From assembly GCF_000373385.1 (NCBI RefSeq), contig NZ_KB891330.1, positions 1 through 64,000 on the forward strand: a stretch of 64,000 nucleotides of DNA. Direction: 5' to 3'. Source of the DNA: Thiobacillus thioparus DSM 505 (GTDB lineage: Bacteria > Pseudomonadota > Gammaproteobacteria > Burkholderiales > Thiobacillaceae). The notes beneath the pieces are model-generated. The model was not told the DNA's origin. It worked only from the letters and a program-made list of their open reading frames with translations, and ran no database searches. The translations under genes and the position numbers were made by a program. Below are positions 1 to 9,525 of the stretch, piece after piece. Within the stretch, counting starts at the first letter, position 1. Each line of letters opens with the position of its first letter.

Positions 1-276
<276 letters not shown>

Positions 277-391
277 TTCCAAGTACCCCTCAAATTTGCA
301 CAAGAACGATGCGGCTCATCACAACCAACATCCCGACTACCGCTTTAATCAAATACAGGCACGCCGCCTCAAACGGCGACCACCCAAAACC

Positions 392-466
392 TGGTGCCCA
401 TGGGCAGGATTGAACTGCCGACCTCTCCCTTACCAAGGGAGTGCTCTGCCACTGAGCTACATGGGC
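392..466 (-). tRNA. tRNA-Thr (GGT)
   Basis: A 75-nt cloverleaf with acceptor GCCCATG pairing to CATGGGC, D-arm GTAGCTCAGTGG, anticodon loop CTTGGTAAG (anticodon GGT), T-loop GGTTCAATCC-type arm and encoded CCA. It is the third tRNA of the cluster, directly upstream of tuf. Confidence 0.96.
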
Positions 467-501
467 TTCGGACTTACTACCAAATAAGCCCACACAAAAA
501 C

Positions 502-575
502 TGGAGCGGGTGAAGGGAATCGAACCCTCGTCTTAAGCTTGGAAGGCTTCAGCTCTACCATTGAGCTACACCCGC
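502..575 (-). tRNA. tRNA-Gly (TCC)
   Basis: A 74-nt cloverleaf: acceptor GCGGGTG/CACCCGC, anticodon loop CTTCCAAG (anticodon TCC), T-arm with GGTTCGATTCC and encoded CCA at 502-504. It sits between tRNA-Tyr and tRNA-Thr and belongs to the same transcript. Confidence 0.96.
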
Positions 576-656
576 ATGGGGTGGGCCGTGGTTGTAAAGC
601 CGCTAAAGCGTCAACAACCACGCTCCTCCCGCTTCGCCCTGCTCCTACTTCAAAAC

Positions 657-741
657 TGGTGGTGGGGGAAGGATTCGAACCTTCGAAGGCAGAGCCGTCA
701 GATTTACAGTCTGATCCCTTTGACCGCTCGGGAACCCCACC
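657..741 (-). tRNA. tRNA-Tyr (GTA)
   Basis: An 85-nt class II tRNA with acceptor GGTGGGG pairing with CCCCACC, discriminator A and encoded CCA at 657-659. The anticodon is GTA (loop CTGTAAATC) and there is a long variable arm, as expected for bacterial tRNA-Tyr. It is the first gene of the tRNA-tuf operon. Confidence 0.96.
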
Positions 742-756
742 CAAACGAAGCGCGAG

Positions 757-786
757 ATTATAGGGGGGTTCCCGAGGCGCTGTCAA
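757..786 (-). promoter_or_regulatory. Consensus sigma-70 promoter of the tRNA-Tyr/Gly/Thr-tuf operon
   Basis: On the reverse strand TTGACA (786-781) and TATAAT (762-757) are both perfect hexamers separated by 18 nt. A GC-rich discriminator (CTCGCGC) follows the -10. Such discriminators are typical of stringently controlled stable RNA promoters. The predicted start lies about 8-10 nt before the tRNA-Tyr 5' end. Confidence 0.88.
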
Positions 787-814
787 ACACCTTCACTGCA
801 AAAACCTGTCCAGA

Positions 815-1906
815 TCACACATTGAACAGGAAATTCATGACATCGCCATCCTTGACGACATATTCCTTGCCTTCCGCACGCATCTTGCCCGCTTCCTTCG
901 CCCCTTGCTCGCCCTTGCAGGCAATGAAATCGTCGAACGCAATGGTCTGTGCCCGAATGAAGCCCCGCTCGAAATCAGTATGGATCACGCCGGCCGCCTG
1001 CGGGGCGGTGTCGCCCTTGTGGATGGTCCAAGCGCGCACTTCCTTGACTCCGGCCGTGAAATAGGTCTGCAGGCCAAGCAGATCGTAGGCCGCGCGAACC
1101 AGGCGATTGAGGCCTGGCTCGTCCCAGCCGAGTTCCTTCAGATATTCCATGCGATCTTCCGGCGACAACTCCTGCAGTTCAGCCTCGAGCGCCGCGCACA
1201 CCGGAACGACCGGGGCCCCCTCCTTTTCGGCAAAGGCCTTCAGCGCGTCCAGCATCGGATTGTCGTGGAAGCCGTCCTCGCTCACATTGGCTACATATAA
1301 AGTAGGCTTGACCGTCATCAGGCACAGGGGCTTGATCGCTGCCAGCCCCTCCGCATCCAGCCCGGCGGCACGCGCGGGGCGGCCCTCATTCAACGTGGCC
1401 ACCACGGGTTTGAGCGCGGCAACCATTTTCTGCGCCTCCTTGTCGCCAGCACGCGCCGGCTTCTCGTAGCGCGCCAACGCCTTCTCGGCGCTCGCCAGGT
1501 CGGCGAGCGCCAGCTCGGTGGCAATGGTTTCCACATCCGACAACGGATCGACCTTGCCTGCGACATGGATCACGTTTTCATTGTGAAAACAGCGCACCAC
1601 GTGACAGATCGCGTCCGTTTCGCGGATGTTGGCGAGAAACTGGTTGCCCAGACCCTCGCCTTTGGAGGCCCCTGCCACCAGGCCGGCGATGTCGACGAAC
1701 TCGACGATCGCCGGCACCACACGCTGCGGCTTGATGATCTCGGCCAGCTGCGCGATGCGCGGGTCCGGCACCTCGACCACACCGGTGTTCGGCTCGATGG
1801 TGCAGAAAGGATAGTTCTCCGCCGCGATGCCCGCCTGGGTCAGCGCATTGAACAGGGTGGATTTTCCGACGTTGGGCAAGCCAACGATGCCGCATTTGAG
1901 ACTCAT
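815..1906 (-). CDS. ychF: Redox-regulated ATPase YchF (Obg-family P-loop protein)
   Basis: 363 residues, full length for YchF/EngD. The N-terminus has the Obg-type P-loop GLPNVGKST, then [20 protein letters not shown] (G3 and switch region), and a C-terminal TGS domain ending in [13 protein letters not shown]. The family binds ATP rather than GTP because its G4 motif is altered; here NVSE stands where NKxD would be. It associates with ribosomes and is linked to oxidative stress responses. The ATG overlaps the pth stop by 4 nt, so the two are translationally coupled in the order pth-ychF. Confidence 0.96.
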   Translation of the reverse strand: MSLKCGIVGLPNVGKSTLFNALTQAGIAAENYPFCTIEPNTGVVEVPDPRIAQLAEIIKPQRVVPAIVEFVDIAGLVAGASKGEGLGNQFLANIRETDAICHVVRCFHNENVIHVAGKVDPLSDVETIATELALADLASAEKALARYEKPARAGDKEAQKMVAALKPVVATLNEGRPARAAGLDAEGLAAIKPLCLMTVKPTLYVANVSEDGFHDNPMLDALKAFAEKEGAPVVPVCAALEAELQELSPEDRMEYLKELGWDEPGLNRLVRAAYDLLGLQTYFTAGVKEVRAWTIHKGDTAPQAAGVIHTDFERGFIRAQTIAFDDFIACKGEQGAKEAGKMRAEGKEYVVKDGDVMNFLFNV

Positions 1907-2514
1907 GGGTTTTCCAGTTTAGGTTTGACTGAGGCGGTTTTTACGGACGGATTGGTATTGGCGCGCTGGGTGGCCGCATTCCACTCGCCTTGTTCGATCA
2001 ACGGCACCAGATCGAGTGCACGATCGATGGCCGCGTCGATCTCTGCCTGCTCCTCGCGCCGCGGCGGCTTGAGGACATAGTTCACGACTTCGTTGCGATC
2101 GCCCGGGTGGCCGATCCCGATACGCAGCCGCCAGTAGTCCTGCGTGCCCAGATGCGAGGTGATGTCCTTGAGGCCGTTGTGCCCGCCCATGCCGCCGCCG
2201 AACTTGAGGCGCAACTGGCCGGGCGGAATGTCGAGTTCGTCATGCACCACCAGGATCTCGCCCGGCGCAATGCGATGAAAACGCGCCAGCGCGCCGACCG
2301 CCTGGCCGGAACGGTTCATGAAGGTCTGCGGCAACAGCATCCAGATGTTTCCCGCACTGCGCCCGACAATGCCGTGAAAGCGCGATTCATGCGCCAGCGG
2401 AATGTTCCACGCCTGCGCGAGACGCGCGCAAAACCAAAACCCGGCATTGTGCCGGGTTTCTTCGTAGTCACGCCCCGGGTTACCGAGGCCGACAATCAGG
2501 CGGGGGGCCATCAT
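1903..2514 (-). CDS. pth: Peptidyl-tRNA hydrolase
   Basis: 203 residues. It recycles peptidyl-tRNAs released prematurely from ribosomes. The family signatures are visible: [21 protein letters not shown] carries the catalytic His (TRHNAGF) and Asn, followed by [22 protein letters not shown] and [13 protein letters not shown]. The C-terminus is slightly longer than in E. coli Pth, with a low-complexity tail. It lies between rplY and ychF, as in many beta- and gammaproteobacteria. Confidence 0.96.
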   Translation of the reverse strand: MMAPRLIVGLGNPGRDYEETRHNAGFWFCARLAQAWNIPLAHESRFHGIVGRSAGNIWMLLPQTFMNRSGQAVGALARFHRIAPGEILVVHDELDIPPGQLRLKFGGGMGGHNGLKDITSHLGTQDYWRLRIGIGHPGDRNEVVNYVLKPPRREEQAEIDAAIDRALDLVPLIEQGEWNAATQRANTNPSVKTASVKPKLENP

Positions 2515-2554
2515 GACGACTCACAACGCAACCACAGCCGGGTTGCGTCAAGAC

Positions 2555-3175
2555 TCAAGCTGCGGGTGCAGCAGGCGTCTCAGGCGCGGGTTCGTCAGAC
2601 TTCATACCCTTGGGCAGTGTGACCGTCGCCACTGCGGGATTCTCGTGCTGTACATGCGCAACAAGCTCCACGCCCTCGGGCAATACGAGGTCATTCGCAT
2701 GAATGGAATGACCGATCTCCAGCGCCCCCATGTCCACAGCAATGAACTCGGGCAGATTACCCGGCAGGCAGGTCACGTCAATTTCGGTCACCACATGGCT
2801 GACCTTGCCACCACCGGTTTTAACGCCAGGGGCGCTATCCGCATTCAGGAAGTGCAGCGGGACCTTGACGTGTATTTTGTGCGTCTTGTCGACACGCTGG
2901 AAGTCGACGTGCAGCACCTGCTGCCGGTAGGGGTGCCATTGCGTATCGCGCAGCAGCACCGACTCCTTGGCGCCGTCGACATTCAGCGTCAGCACGGAAG
3001 CGTGAAAAGCCTCCTTGCGCAGCGCATGGTAAAGCGCGTTGTGATCCAGCTCGATCTGTACCGGAGCGGTCGTGCCGCCGTAGACGATGCCGGGAACCTT
3101 GCCAGCGTGACGCAGACGGCGGCTCGCACCCGTACCTTGCAATTCACGCTTGGCGGCGATGACTTCGATTTCCAT
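2555..3175 (-). CDS. rplY: 50S ribosomal protein L25/general stress protein Ctc
   Basis: 206 residues: an N-terminal 5S-rRNA-binding L25 domain ([32 protein letters not shown]) plus the long C-terminal TL5/CTC beta domain, ending in an Ala/Pro-rich tail ([11 protein letters not shown]). This is the two-domain form, not the short E. coli L25. A GGAG ribosome site lies 8 nt before the ATG. It follows prs by 56 nt, across a possible weak terminator or attenuator hairpin. Confidence 0.95.
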   Translation of the reverse strand: MEIEVIAAKRELQGTGASRRLRHAGKVPGIVYGGTTAPVQIELDHNALYHALRKEAFHASVLTLNVDGAKESVLLRDTQWHPYRQQVLHVDFQRVDKTHKIHVKVPLHFLNADSAPGVKTGGGKVSHVVTEIDVTCLPGNLPEFIAVDMGALEIGHSIHANDLVLPEGVELVAHVQHENPAVATVTLPKGMKSDEPAPETPAAPAA

Positions 3176-3201
3176 AGTATTTCTCCAATTTACCTATAAA
3201 A

Positions 3202-3219
3202 GCCCCCGCGACCAGGGGC
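3202..3219 (-). terminator. Possible weak terminator/attenuator between prs and rplY
   Basis: The reverse-strand transcript would form GCCCC-(TGGTCGCG)-GGGGC followed by TTTTA, a five-base-pair GC stem with a short U run. It lies in the 56-nt gap after the prs stop (3232) and before the rplY ribosome site. The short stem makes partial termination more likely than full termination. Confidence 0.4.
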
Positions 3220-3231
3220 ATTCCCAGCCCG

Positions 3232-4182
3232 CTATTCGATGAAGAGCGAACTGACAGAATCTTCGTTGCTGATGCGGCGGATGGTTTCTGCCAGCAATTC
3301 AGCCACCGACAGCTGCCGGATTTTCTTGCATGCGCGCGCATCGTCGCGCAACGGGATGGTATCGGTCACCACCAGTTCGTCGATCGCGGAATTCGTCACG
3401 CGTTCGGCGGCGCTGCCAGAAAGCACGGCATGCGTGCAATACGCCATCACCTTCTTGGCGCCATGCTCCTTCAGCGCATTGGCCGCTTCGCACAGCGTAT
3501 TGGCCGTATCGACCATGTCATCCATGATGATGCAGGTCCGATCCTTGACGTCGCCGATGATGTGCATCACCTTCGCCACATTCGGCTTGGGGCGACGCTT
3601 GTCGATGATCGCCAGGTCGCATTCCAGCCGCTTGGCGATCGCCCGTGCCCGCACCACCCCGCCCACGTCGGGCGACACCACCATCAGGTTCGGGTGGTTG
3701 CGCTTCCAGATATCGCCCAGCAGGATCGGACTGGAATAGATGTTGTCGACCGGAATGTCGAAAAACCCCTGGATCTGGTCCGAATGCAGATCCATCGTCA
3801 GCAAGCGGTCGATTCCCACGCCCTGCAGCATGTTGGCCACCACCTTGGCGGTGATCGCCACCCGGGCCGAACGGGTGCGCCGGTCCTGGCGCGCGTAGCC
3901 GTAATACGGGATCGCCGCGGTGATGCGGGCAGCCGAGGCGCGTTTCAGCGCATCGACCATCACCATCACTTCCATCAGGGTGTCGTTGGTCGGCTGGCAG
4001 GTCGACTGCAGTACGAACACGTCCTTGCCGCGCACGTTCTCCAGTATCTCGACCATCACCTCGCCATCGGAAAACCGCGACACCGTGGCACGGCCGAGAT
4101 GAATGTTCAGATGGCGTACCACGTCGCTGGCTAGACGCGGGTTGGCATTTCCGCTGAACACCATCAGGTTGTCTATGGACAC
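3232..4182 (-). CDS. prs: Ribose-phosphate pyrophosphokinase (PRPP synthase)
   Basis: 316 residues, the usual size. It makes PRPP from ribose 5-phosphate and ATP for nucleotide, His and Trp synthesis. Family motifs include [10 protein letters not shown] at the N-terminus, [17 protein letters not shown] (metal and ATP site), [15 protein letters not shown], and the PRPP-binding loop [12 protein letters not shown]. The start is GTG at 4182, chosen because GGAG lies 6 nt upstream. The conserved order ispE-tRNA-Gln-prs-rplY-pth is present. Confidence 0.96.
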   Translation of the reverse strand: MSIDNLMVFSGNANPRLASDVVRHLNIHLGRATVSRFSDGEVMVEILENVRGKDVFVLQSTCQPTNDTLMEVMVMVDALKRASAARITAAIPYYGYARQDRRTRSARVAITAKVVANMLQGVGIDRLLTMDLHSDQIQGFFDIPVDNIYSSPILLGDIWKRNHPNLMVVSPDVGGVVRARAIAKRLECDLAIIDKRRPKPNVAKVMHIIGDVKDRTCIIMDDMVDTANTLCEAANALKEHGAKKVMAYCTHAVLSGSAAERVTNSAIDELVVTDTIPLRDDARACKKIRQLSVAELLAETIRRISNEDSVSSLFIE

Positions 4183-4217
4183 ACGAGTCTCCGGCGATTT
4201 GGCTGGTCCGACACAAC

Positions 4218-4246
4218 AACAAAAACAGCCGCCACCGGCGGCTGTT
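4218..4246 (-). terminator. Rho-independent terminator/attenuator between tRNA-Gln and prs
   Basis: Arms 4224-4233 and 4237-4246 form a perfect 10-bp GC-rich inverted repeat around a 3-nt loop. Read on the reverse strand the hairpin is followed by TTTTTG. It sits immediately after the tRNA-Gln 3' end and only about 36 nt before the prs start. Confidence 0.75.
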
Positions 4247-4254
4247 CGCTTAAC

Positions 4255-4329
4255 TGGCTGGGGAGGTAGGGATCGAACCTACGAATGTCGGAATCAAAAT
4301 CCGATGCCTTACCACTTGGCGACTCCCCA
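4255..4329 (-). tRNA. tRNA-Gln (TTG)
   Basis: A 75-nt cloverleaf: acceptor TGGGGAG/CTCCCCA, discriminator G, encoded CCA (4255-4257), anticodon loop ATTTTGATT with anticodon TTG, and T-arm GGTTCGATCC. The weak U1-A72 end is characteristic of tRNA-Gln. It lies between ispE and prs, a frequent betaproteobacterial arrangement. Confidence 0.96.
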
Positions 4330-4346
4330 ATAAAATCGGGTGCTGC

Positions 4347-5183
4347 TCAGTCGCAGTACTCGTACAGCGGATGCCGATCGAGCCCCTGCGCCACAAAACC
4401 CTGCATCGTTTCGGGCAGTTGGCGCAACACGCCGCGCGCCGCTTCTTCCGTCCCGAACGATGCAAATACGCAGGCCCCCGAACCGGTCATCCGCGCCTCG
4501 CCGAAATTCGCCAGCCATTCGAGATGACGCGCGACTTCGGGGTATCGACTGACCACCACGGACTGCAGGTCGTTACGACCCATGCCTGCGGAAAAGGGCG
4601 CTATTTTGAGGGGTGGCGTGTTGCGTGTCAATTCCGGTACGGCAAAAATTGCTGCGGTCGGCACCTGCACCGGCGGCATCAGTACCACATACCAGGCCGG
4701 GGGGGCGCTCACCGCATGCAGGATTTCGCCCACGCCTTCGGCAAATGCGGTCTGCCCGAACACGAACACGGGCACGTCGGCCCCCAGCCGTAGTGCCAGT
4801 TCCTGGAGCGTTTTGCGCGACAAATCAACCTGCCACAGGCGATTGAGCGCCAGCAGGACCGTAGCGGCGTCCGAACTGCCGCCGCCCAGGCCGCCGCCCA
4901 GCGGCAGATTTTTATCCAGCCGGATACTCACGCCCGCTCCGGCAGGTGCATAGGCCTGTAATAGCCGCGCCGCACGAACAGTCAGGTCATCGTCCTCGGA
5001 CACGCCGGGAAGGTCGCCTTCACGCACGATCCGGTCATCGTCGCGCAATTCGAGATGCACGGTGTCGCTGCGGTTGATCAGCCGAAACACGCTCTGCAGG
5101 AGGTGGTAGCCGTCGGCACGCCGGCCGATGACATGCAGGAACAGGTTAAGTTTGGCCGGGGCAGGATAGGCGTGGCTGCTCAT
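4347..5183 (-). CDS. ispE: 4-diphosphocytidyl-2-C-methyl-D-erythritol kinase
   Basis: 278 residues from ATG 5183. A GHMP-family kinase of the MEP isoprenoid pathway that phosphorylates CDP-ME. Visible are the N-terminal YPAPAKLNLFLHVIGRRADGYH and the ATP-binding loop LPLGGGLGGGSSDAAT, plus the C-terminal GHMP motif MTGSGACVFASF. The chosen ATG overlaps the lolB stop as ATGA; an upstream TTG (5195) is possible but less likely. It is the last protein gene before tRNA-Gln. Confidence 0.95.
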   Translation of the reverse strand: MSSHAYPAPAKLNLFLHVIGRRADGYHLLQSVFRLINRSDTVHLELRDDDRIVREGDLPGVSEDDDLTVRAARLLQAYAPAGAGVSIRLDKNLPLGGGLGGGSSDAATVLLALNRLWQVDLSRKTLQELALRLGADVPVFVFGQTAFAEGVGEILHAVSAPPAWYVVLMPPVQVPTAAIFAVPELTRNTPPLKIAPFSAGMGRNDLQSVVVSRYPEVARHLEWLANFGEARMTGSGACVFASFGTEEAARGVLRQLPETMQGFVAQGLDRHPLYEYCD

Positions 5184-5746
5184 TCGTTTTGCCAACTGTC
5201 GGCCACCAGCCGGATTTCCAAGCCTTCGCGCGCCACCACCAGCTTGCGCGGGCGCGCAGACGCATCGGCAGCATACTGCAGGTAATCGATCGTCCAGCCA
5301 TCCTGCCTGAGTTGCGCAAGACGGCCCGAGGCGTCACGCGTGGCCTCGAAAGCACTGCCCGGGGCCGGGCGCGCCTGCACCCACCAGGTGAGCCCCGTGA
5401 CCGGCAGTACATAACCGAGCGCCTCGCGCGTCAGGGTATCGGCATCGCGGGCGTGACGCGTGGGCTGATTGGGGACTTCGAGCGTCACGCCATCGGCGTC
5501 GCGCACGATGCGCGCCACCCCCTGCCCCAAGGGCGACGTCATCAGCAACTCGTCCCGGTCTGCCCGATGCTGCCAGCGTATCTGGCCCGACAGATTCTGC
5601 TCGCCGCCCTGCACGCCGATGCGGCCCTGCAGGGTCCAGTTGGCGAAGGACTGGGCAGGCACCTCGACGACAGGAGGAACGGAGGAAACCGATGCGCAAC
5701 CGCCCAGTAGCAGCGCCAGCAGCGCTGTCGCAGATGCGGCGCGCAT
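5180..5746 (-). CDS. lolB: Outer-membrane lipoprotein LolB
   Basis: 188 residues starting at ATG 5746, whose A is shared with the stop of the upstream TPR gene (TGATG). It begins with a lipoprotein signal peptide, MRAASATALLALLLGGC, with lipobox LGGC. The mature part has the LolB features FANWTLQGRIGVQ, SGQIRWQHR and a C-terminal DGWTIDYLQY. LolB accepts lipoproteins from LolA and inserts them into the outer membrane. The position upstream of ispE is conserved in beta- and gammaproteobacteria. Confidence 0.93.
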   Translation of the reverse strand: MRAASATALLALLLGGCASVSSVPPVVEVPAQSFANWTLQGRIGVQGGEQNLSGQIRWQHRADRDELLMTSPLGQGVARIVRDADGVTLEVPNQPTRHARDADTLTREALGYVLPVTGLTWWVQARPAPGSAFEATRDASGRLAQLRQDGWTIDYLQYAADASARPRKLVVAREGLEIRLVADSWQNE

Positions 5747-7512
5747 CAAGGCTTGAGACGGCGCAGCGTTTCCAGCAGCACCTCGTTCTGCGGGTGACTC
5801 TGCAGGCTGCTTTGCCAGAGCTTGCCCGCTTCGTCGCGCTGGCCGCTCGCCCACAGGACTTCGCCCAGATGGGCGGCGATTTCGGGGTCGGGGCGGGCCT
5901 TGAAGGCACGTTCGAGATATTCCTGCGCGCGCGACAGATTGCCCGAACGGTATTGCGCCCAGCCCACGCTATCGAGAATGAAAGGATCGTCCGGCGACAA
6001 GGTCAATGCCTTGTCGAGAAGAGTGAGGGCTTCGGAAAGGCGCTTGGTGCGATCGGCCAGCGTGTAGCCCAGCGCGTTGTAGGCTTGTGCATCCATGGGA
6101 CGCAACACGATCACGCGGCGTAAATCCGCCTCCAGCACATCGAGCTTGTCGAGTTTCTCGGCCGCCATGGCATGGTCATACAGCAGATCCGCCGAATCGG
6201 GGTAACGCTTGAGCCCCTCCGACAGCACGTCATAGATCGCCGCGTACTGCTTGCTGCCGCGCAGCACTTCGGCCTGGGCCTGAATCAGCCGCACATTCTG
6301 CGCATCGTTCTCGCCCCGGGTCGCTTTCAGCAAGGCGCTCGCCTCATCCGGCCGACCGGCTCCTACCAGCAGCGCGGCCTGACGCGCACGCGCCGGCACC
6401 AGATAATTGCCGGTCTTGACCCCGGCGTAATACGCGCCGGCCGCTTCCGGTTGTTTCATCTGTTCGGCCGCCTGTCCCAGGTAGTAGTACACGGCATCCG
6501 GATCGCGCGGGTTGTATTCCAGGGTTTTCGCCAGAAAATCGTGGGCCGTCTTGGCATCGCCCATTTGCAGGGACAACAGGCCCGCCGCGAAACTCGCTTC
6601 GGCATTGCGCGGAAAATCCCGGGTCAGCCGGGTGAATTCGGCGCGGGCCTCGTCGAAATGGTTGGCGCTGACGAGAACGCGCGCGTAGGCCAGCCGAACC
6701 TCGCGGGCATCGGCATGCGCAGCCAGAAACGTCCGCATGAACGCGAGCGCGTCGGCATGCGATGTCTGGTCGAGTATCTGGGCCCGCAGCAAAGCGGCAG
6801 GCTCCCAGCCGGGACGCAGGTCATCGGCCTTCTGCAAGGCGGCGACCGCCGCCTCGTTGCGTCCGACGCTGGCCGCGGCCTGGGCCACGGCAAAGCGCGC
6901 TTCCGGCAAGGCCGGATAGCCCGCAGCCAGCCGTTCGACCAGATCCAGCCCAGCCGGCGAACCACGCGTTTTCCCTATCACGGAGGTCAGATGCAGAAAG
7001 CCATTCGCAGGATCTTTCTTCAGCAGAACGCGCAGGATGGGCTCGGCCTCGGCGAATTTGCCCTCGTTCAGCAGCAGTACCGCCATCGTCTGCTGGGCAG
7101 ACTCCGAGTCCGGTTCGGCCGTCATCCACAGCTGCGTGGCCTCCAGCGCGCCGGTCGGGTTACGGGCGAACATCGAAACCTCGGCGGCACGGCGAGCAAT
7201 ACGGGGATCGTGCGTCTCCCGCGCGAGATCGAGGTAGGTCGACTGGGCGATGCCGATCTGGCCGCGCTGCCCGGCCACTTCCGCCACCAGGAACTTGAAC
7301 AGGATATCCGGCGTAAGCGGCTGCTTGGGCAATGCGGCTTGCGCCTTGGCCGCTGCCTCTGTTGCCGGGTCGACGGCAGGCTCGGCCACCGCCTCGGCAG
7401 ACAACCGAGCCTGGGATTCCAGCGTGTCAGGCGGCGGTTTGACGCCAAGCTGGCTGCACGCGGCCACGAGCGCCAGCATTGCGTAGAGAGGGAAAGTCTT
7501 GAGGAATGCCAT
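5746..7512 (-). CDS. Tetratricopeptide-repeat lipoprotein
   Basis: 588 residues from ATG 7512, which has AAGG 6 nt upstream; a longer upstream reading frame lacks this site. It begins MAFLKTFPLYAMLALVAACSQ, a lipoprotein signal with lipobox VAAC. Most of the protein is TPR helices, for example YNALGYTLADRTKRLSEALTL and DSVGWAQYRSGNLSRAQEYL in the C-terminal third. It sits directly upstream of lolB and is coupled to it by a TGATG junction. An envelope scaffolding or assembly role is likely by context; the precise function is unknown. Confidence 0.88.
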   Translation of the reverse strand: MAFLKTFPLYAMLALVAACSQLGVKPPPDTLESQARLSAEAVAEPAVDPATEAAAKAQAALPKQPLTPDILFKFLVAEVAGQRGQIGIAQSTYLDLARETHDPRIARRAAEVSMFARNPTGALEATQLWMTAEPDSESAQQTMAVLLLNEGKFAEAEPILRVLLKKDPANGFLHLTSVIGKTRGSPAGLDLVERLAAGYPALPEARFAVAQAAASVGRNEAAVAALQKADDLRPGWEPAALLRAQILDQTSHADALAFMRTFLAAHADAREVRLAYARVLVSANHFDEARAEFTRLTRDFPRNAEASFAAGLLSLQMGDAKTAHDFLAKTLEYNPRDPDAVYYYLGQAAEQMKQPEAAGAYYAGVKTGNYLVPARARQAALLVGAGRPDEASALLKATRGENDAQNVRLIQAQAEVLRGSKQYAAIYDVLSEGLKRYPDSADLLYDHAMAAEKLDKLDVLEADLRRVIVLRPMDAQAYNALGYTLADRTKRLSEALTLLDKALTLSPDDPFILDSVGWAQYRSGNLSRAQEYLERAFKARPDPEIAAHLGEVLWASGQRDEAGKLWQSSLQSHPQNEVLLETLRRLKP

Positions 7513-7591
7513 GTTGTACCTTGTTGATCGGTTGCTTGTCACGATTCTAAGCGTTCGAGGCCTGCCTGTATGCAAGGTTCAACCTTGCCCT

Positions 7592-8815
7592 CTATTGCGA
7601 CCGTAGCGCGTCGATGGGATCGAGCCCTGCGGCGCGCCTGGCCGGGTAAAAGCCGAAAAACACGCCGATCAGGAAAGATACGCCGACTGCCATCAGCACC
7701 GAGGCCGGCGTGACCGCTACCGGCAACCCGGCCAGCCGCTCGACCAGCCAGGCGCCGCCGATGCCGAACAGCAATCCGATTCCGCAACCGATCAGTGACA
7801 GGGTCAGCGCCTCGATCAGAAACTGCCACAATACATCGCGGCGGCGTGCGCCGATCGCCATGCGGATGCCGATCTCGCGGGTACGTTCGGTCACCGACAC
7901 CAGCATGATGTTCATGATCCCGATGCCGCCCACCACCAGCGAGATGGCGGCGATCGCGCCAAGTAGCAGGCTCATGATGCGGGTGGTCGAGGCGGCGGTC
8001 TCGGCGAGGGCCGTCAGGTTGCGCACGGTAAAGTCGTCATCCTGGCCCAATCCGATCCGATGCCGGCTGCGCAACAGGTCGTTGATGGACGCTTCGGCGG
8101 CATCCATGCGTTTTTCCGACACGGCTTGCACCATGATGAAGCGGGCGCGGTTGCGCAGGGTGTTGCTGAATATCTTTTGCTGCGCGCTGCTGATCGGCAC
8201 CAGCACGGTGTCGTCCTGGTCGCGCCCGTCGAGGCTCTGGCCCTTGGACGCCAGCACGCCGATCACCTCGAACGGCGCCTGCTTGATGCGGATGATCTTG
8301 CCGACGGGATCCTCGTCGCCGAACAGTTCGCGCGCCACCACGCCACCGATGACCGCCACCCGCGCGCCCCGGCGCACGTCGGCGTCGCTGAAGAAACTGC
8401 CCGACGCCATCGACCAGTTCCGCACCACGGCATAGTCCGGCGTGGTGCCGTAGACCGAGGTATTCCAGTTCACGCCGCCGTAAATCAGCTGGGCGCCACC
8501 GGGCGATACCGGCGCCGACGCCATGATGTCGGGCAGGTCGCGGATGGCGTCGGCATCGTCGAAGGTGAGCGAGGGTGCATCGCCGGTCGCCACCCGCGCG
8601 CCCCCCGACGAGACGGCGCCCGACATGATGATGAAGAGATTGCTGCCCATCGACTCGATCGAGCTGCGCACCATTGCCTGTGCACCCTGGCCGATCGCCA
8701 GCATGAGAATGACGGCCGCCACGCCGATGACCATGCCGAGCATAGTGAGGAAGCTGCGCATGCGGTGCGTGGTGAGCGCATGCCAGGCGGTCTCGAAGAG
8801 GCTGGTGAAAATCAT
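7592..8815 (-). CDS. MacB-like ABC transporter permease
   Basis: 407 residues with the MacB/FtsX architecture: an N-terminal helix after TMLGMVIGVAAVIL, a large periplasmic MacB_PCD domain (about 50-270) and three C-terminal helices beginning near MSLLLGAIAAISLVVGGIGIMNIMLVSVTERTREIGIRMA. The domain set is split, unlike E. coli MacB, because the ATPase is the separate upstream gene, overlapped by 4 nt. With the adaptor and TolC-like genes it forms a tripartite exporter. Substrate unknown: peptides, macrolides or siderophores are typical for the family. Confidence 0.92.
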   Translation of the reverse strand: MIFTSLFETAWHALTTHRMRSFLTMLGMVIGVAAVILMLAIGQGAQAMVRSSIESMGSNLFIIMSGAVSSGGARVATGDAPSLTFDDADAIRDLPDIMASAPVSPGGAQLIYGGVNWNTSVYGTTPDYAVVRNWSMASGSFFSDADVRRGARVAVIGGVVARELFGDEDPVGKIIRIKQAPFEVIGVLASKGQSLDGRDQDDTVLVPISSAQQKIFSNTLRNRARFIMVQAVSEKRMDAAEASINDLLRSRHRIGLGQDDDFTVRNLTALAETAASTTRIMSLLLGAIAAISLVVGGIGIMNIMLVSVTERTREIGIRMAIGARRRDVLWQFLIEALTLSLIGCGIGLLFGIGGAWLVERLAGLPVAVTPASVLMAVGVSFLIGVFFGFYPARRAAGLDPIDALRSQ

Positions 8816-9525
8816 GCAGCGACCTCAGCCTGTGCCACGTCCTCGATCACCCGGCCATCCTGGAAACGGATGCATCGACGCGCATAGGCGGCGATGTCGG
8901 CCTCGTGTGTCACCAGAACCAATGTGATGCCTTCTTCGCGGTTGAGCTGGCTGAAAAGATCCATCACCTGGCGGCTGGTTTCGCTGTCGAGATTGCCAGT
9001 CGGCTCGTCGGCAAAAATGATGCGCGGACGCGTAGCCAGCGCGCGGGCGATCGCCACCCGCTGCTGTTGGCCGCCTGACAGTTGCAACGGAGTATGGTGC
9101 GAACGCTCGCCCAGTCCCACCCGCTCGAGCATGGCCTGTGCCTGCCGGCGGCGCGCCTCGCGCCCTATGCCGGCATACATCAGCGGCAGCGCGACGTTGT
9201 CGAGCGCGGTCAGCTTGGGCAACAGGTTGAACCCCTGAAACACGAAGCCGATTTCACGGTTGCGCAAGGCGGCCAACTGATCCGAAGACAAACGGCCGAC
9301 ATCCTGCCCGTCGAGGTGGTAGCTGCCGCGGGTGGGCCGGTCGAGGCAGCCGAGCAGATTCATGAAAGTGCTCTTGCCCGAGCCCGACGCGCCCATGATG
9401 GCGACGAACTCGCCCTCGGCGATGCGCAGGCTCACGCCGCGCAGCGCCTGGAATACGCCGGCACCGGTCGGGTAGTCCTTTTCGAGATTCTCCACCTCGA
9501 TCAGGGGCGCCCCGGGTGTCGTCAT
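8812..9525 (-). CDS. MacB/LolD-type ABC transporter ATP-binding protein
   Basis: 237 residues, a complete ATPase: Walker A GASGSGKST, Q-loop FVFQGFNLLPKLTALDNV, signature LSGGQQQRVAIARAL, Walker [13 protein letters not shown] and the H-loop VTHE. The sequence is closest to the MacB/LolD/FtsE group. Its start shares one base with the adaptor stop (TGATG) and its stop overlaps the permease start (ATGA), so the three are translationally coupled. Confidence 0.94.
   Translation of the reverse strand: MTTPGAPLIEVENLEKDYPTGAGVFQALRGVSLRIAEGEFVAIMGASGSGKSTFMNLLGCLDRPTRGSYHLDGQDVGRLSSDQLAALRNREIGFVFQGFNLLPKLTALDNVALPLMYAGIGREARRRQAQAMLERVGLGERSHHTPLQLSGGQQQRVAIARALATRPRIIFADEPTGNLDSETSRQVMDLFSQLNREEGITLVLVTHEADIAAYARRCIRFQDGRVIEDVAQAEVAA

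Noticed and set aside
6172-7527. A 451-residue forward open frame
   Set aside because: It is a shadow of the TPR lipoprotein gene, without a ribosome site or recognisable motif.
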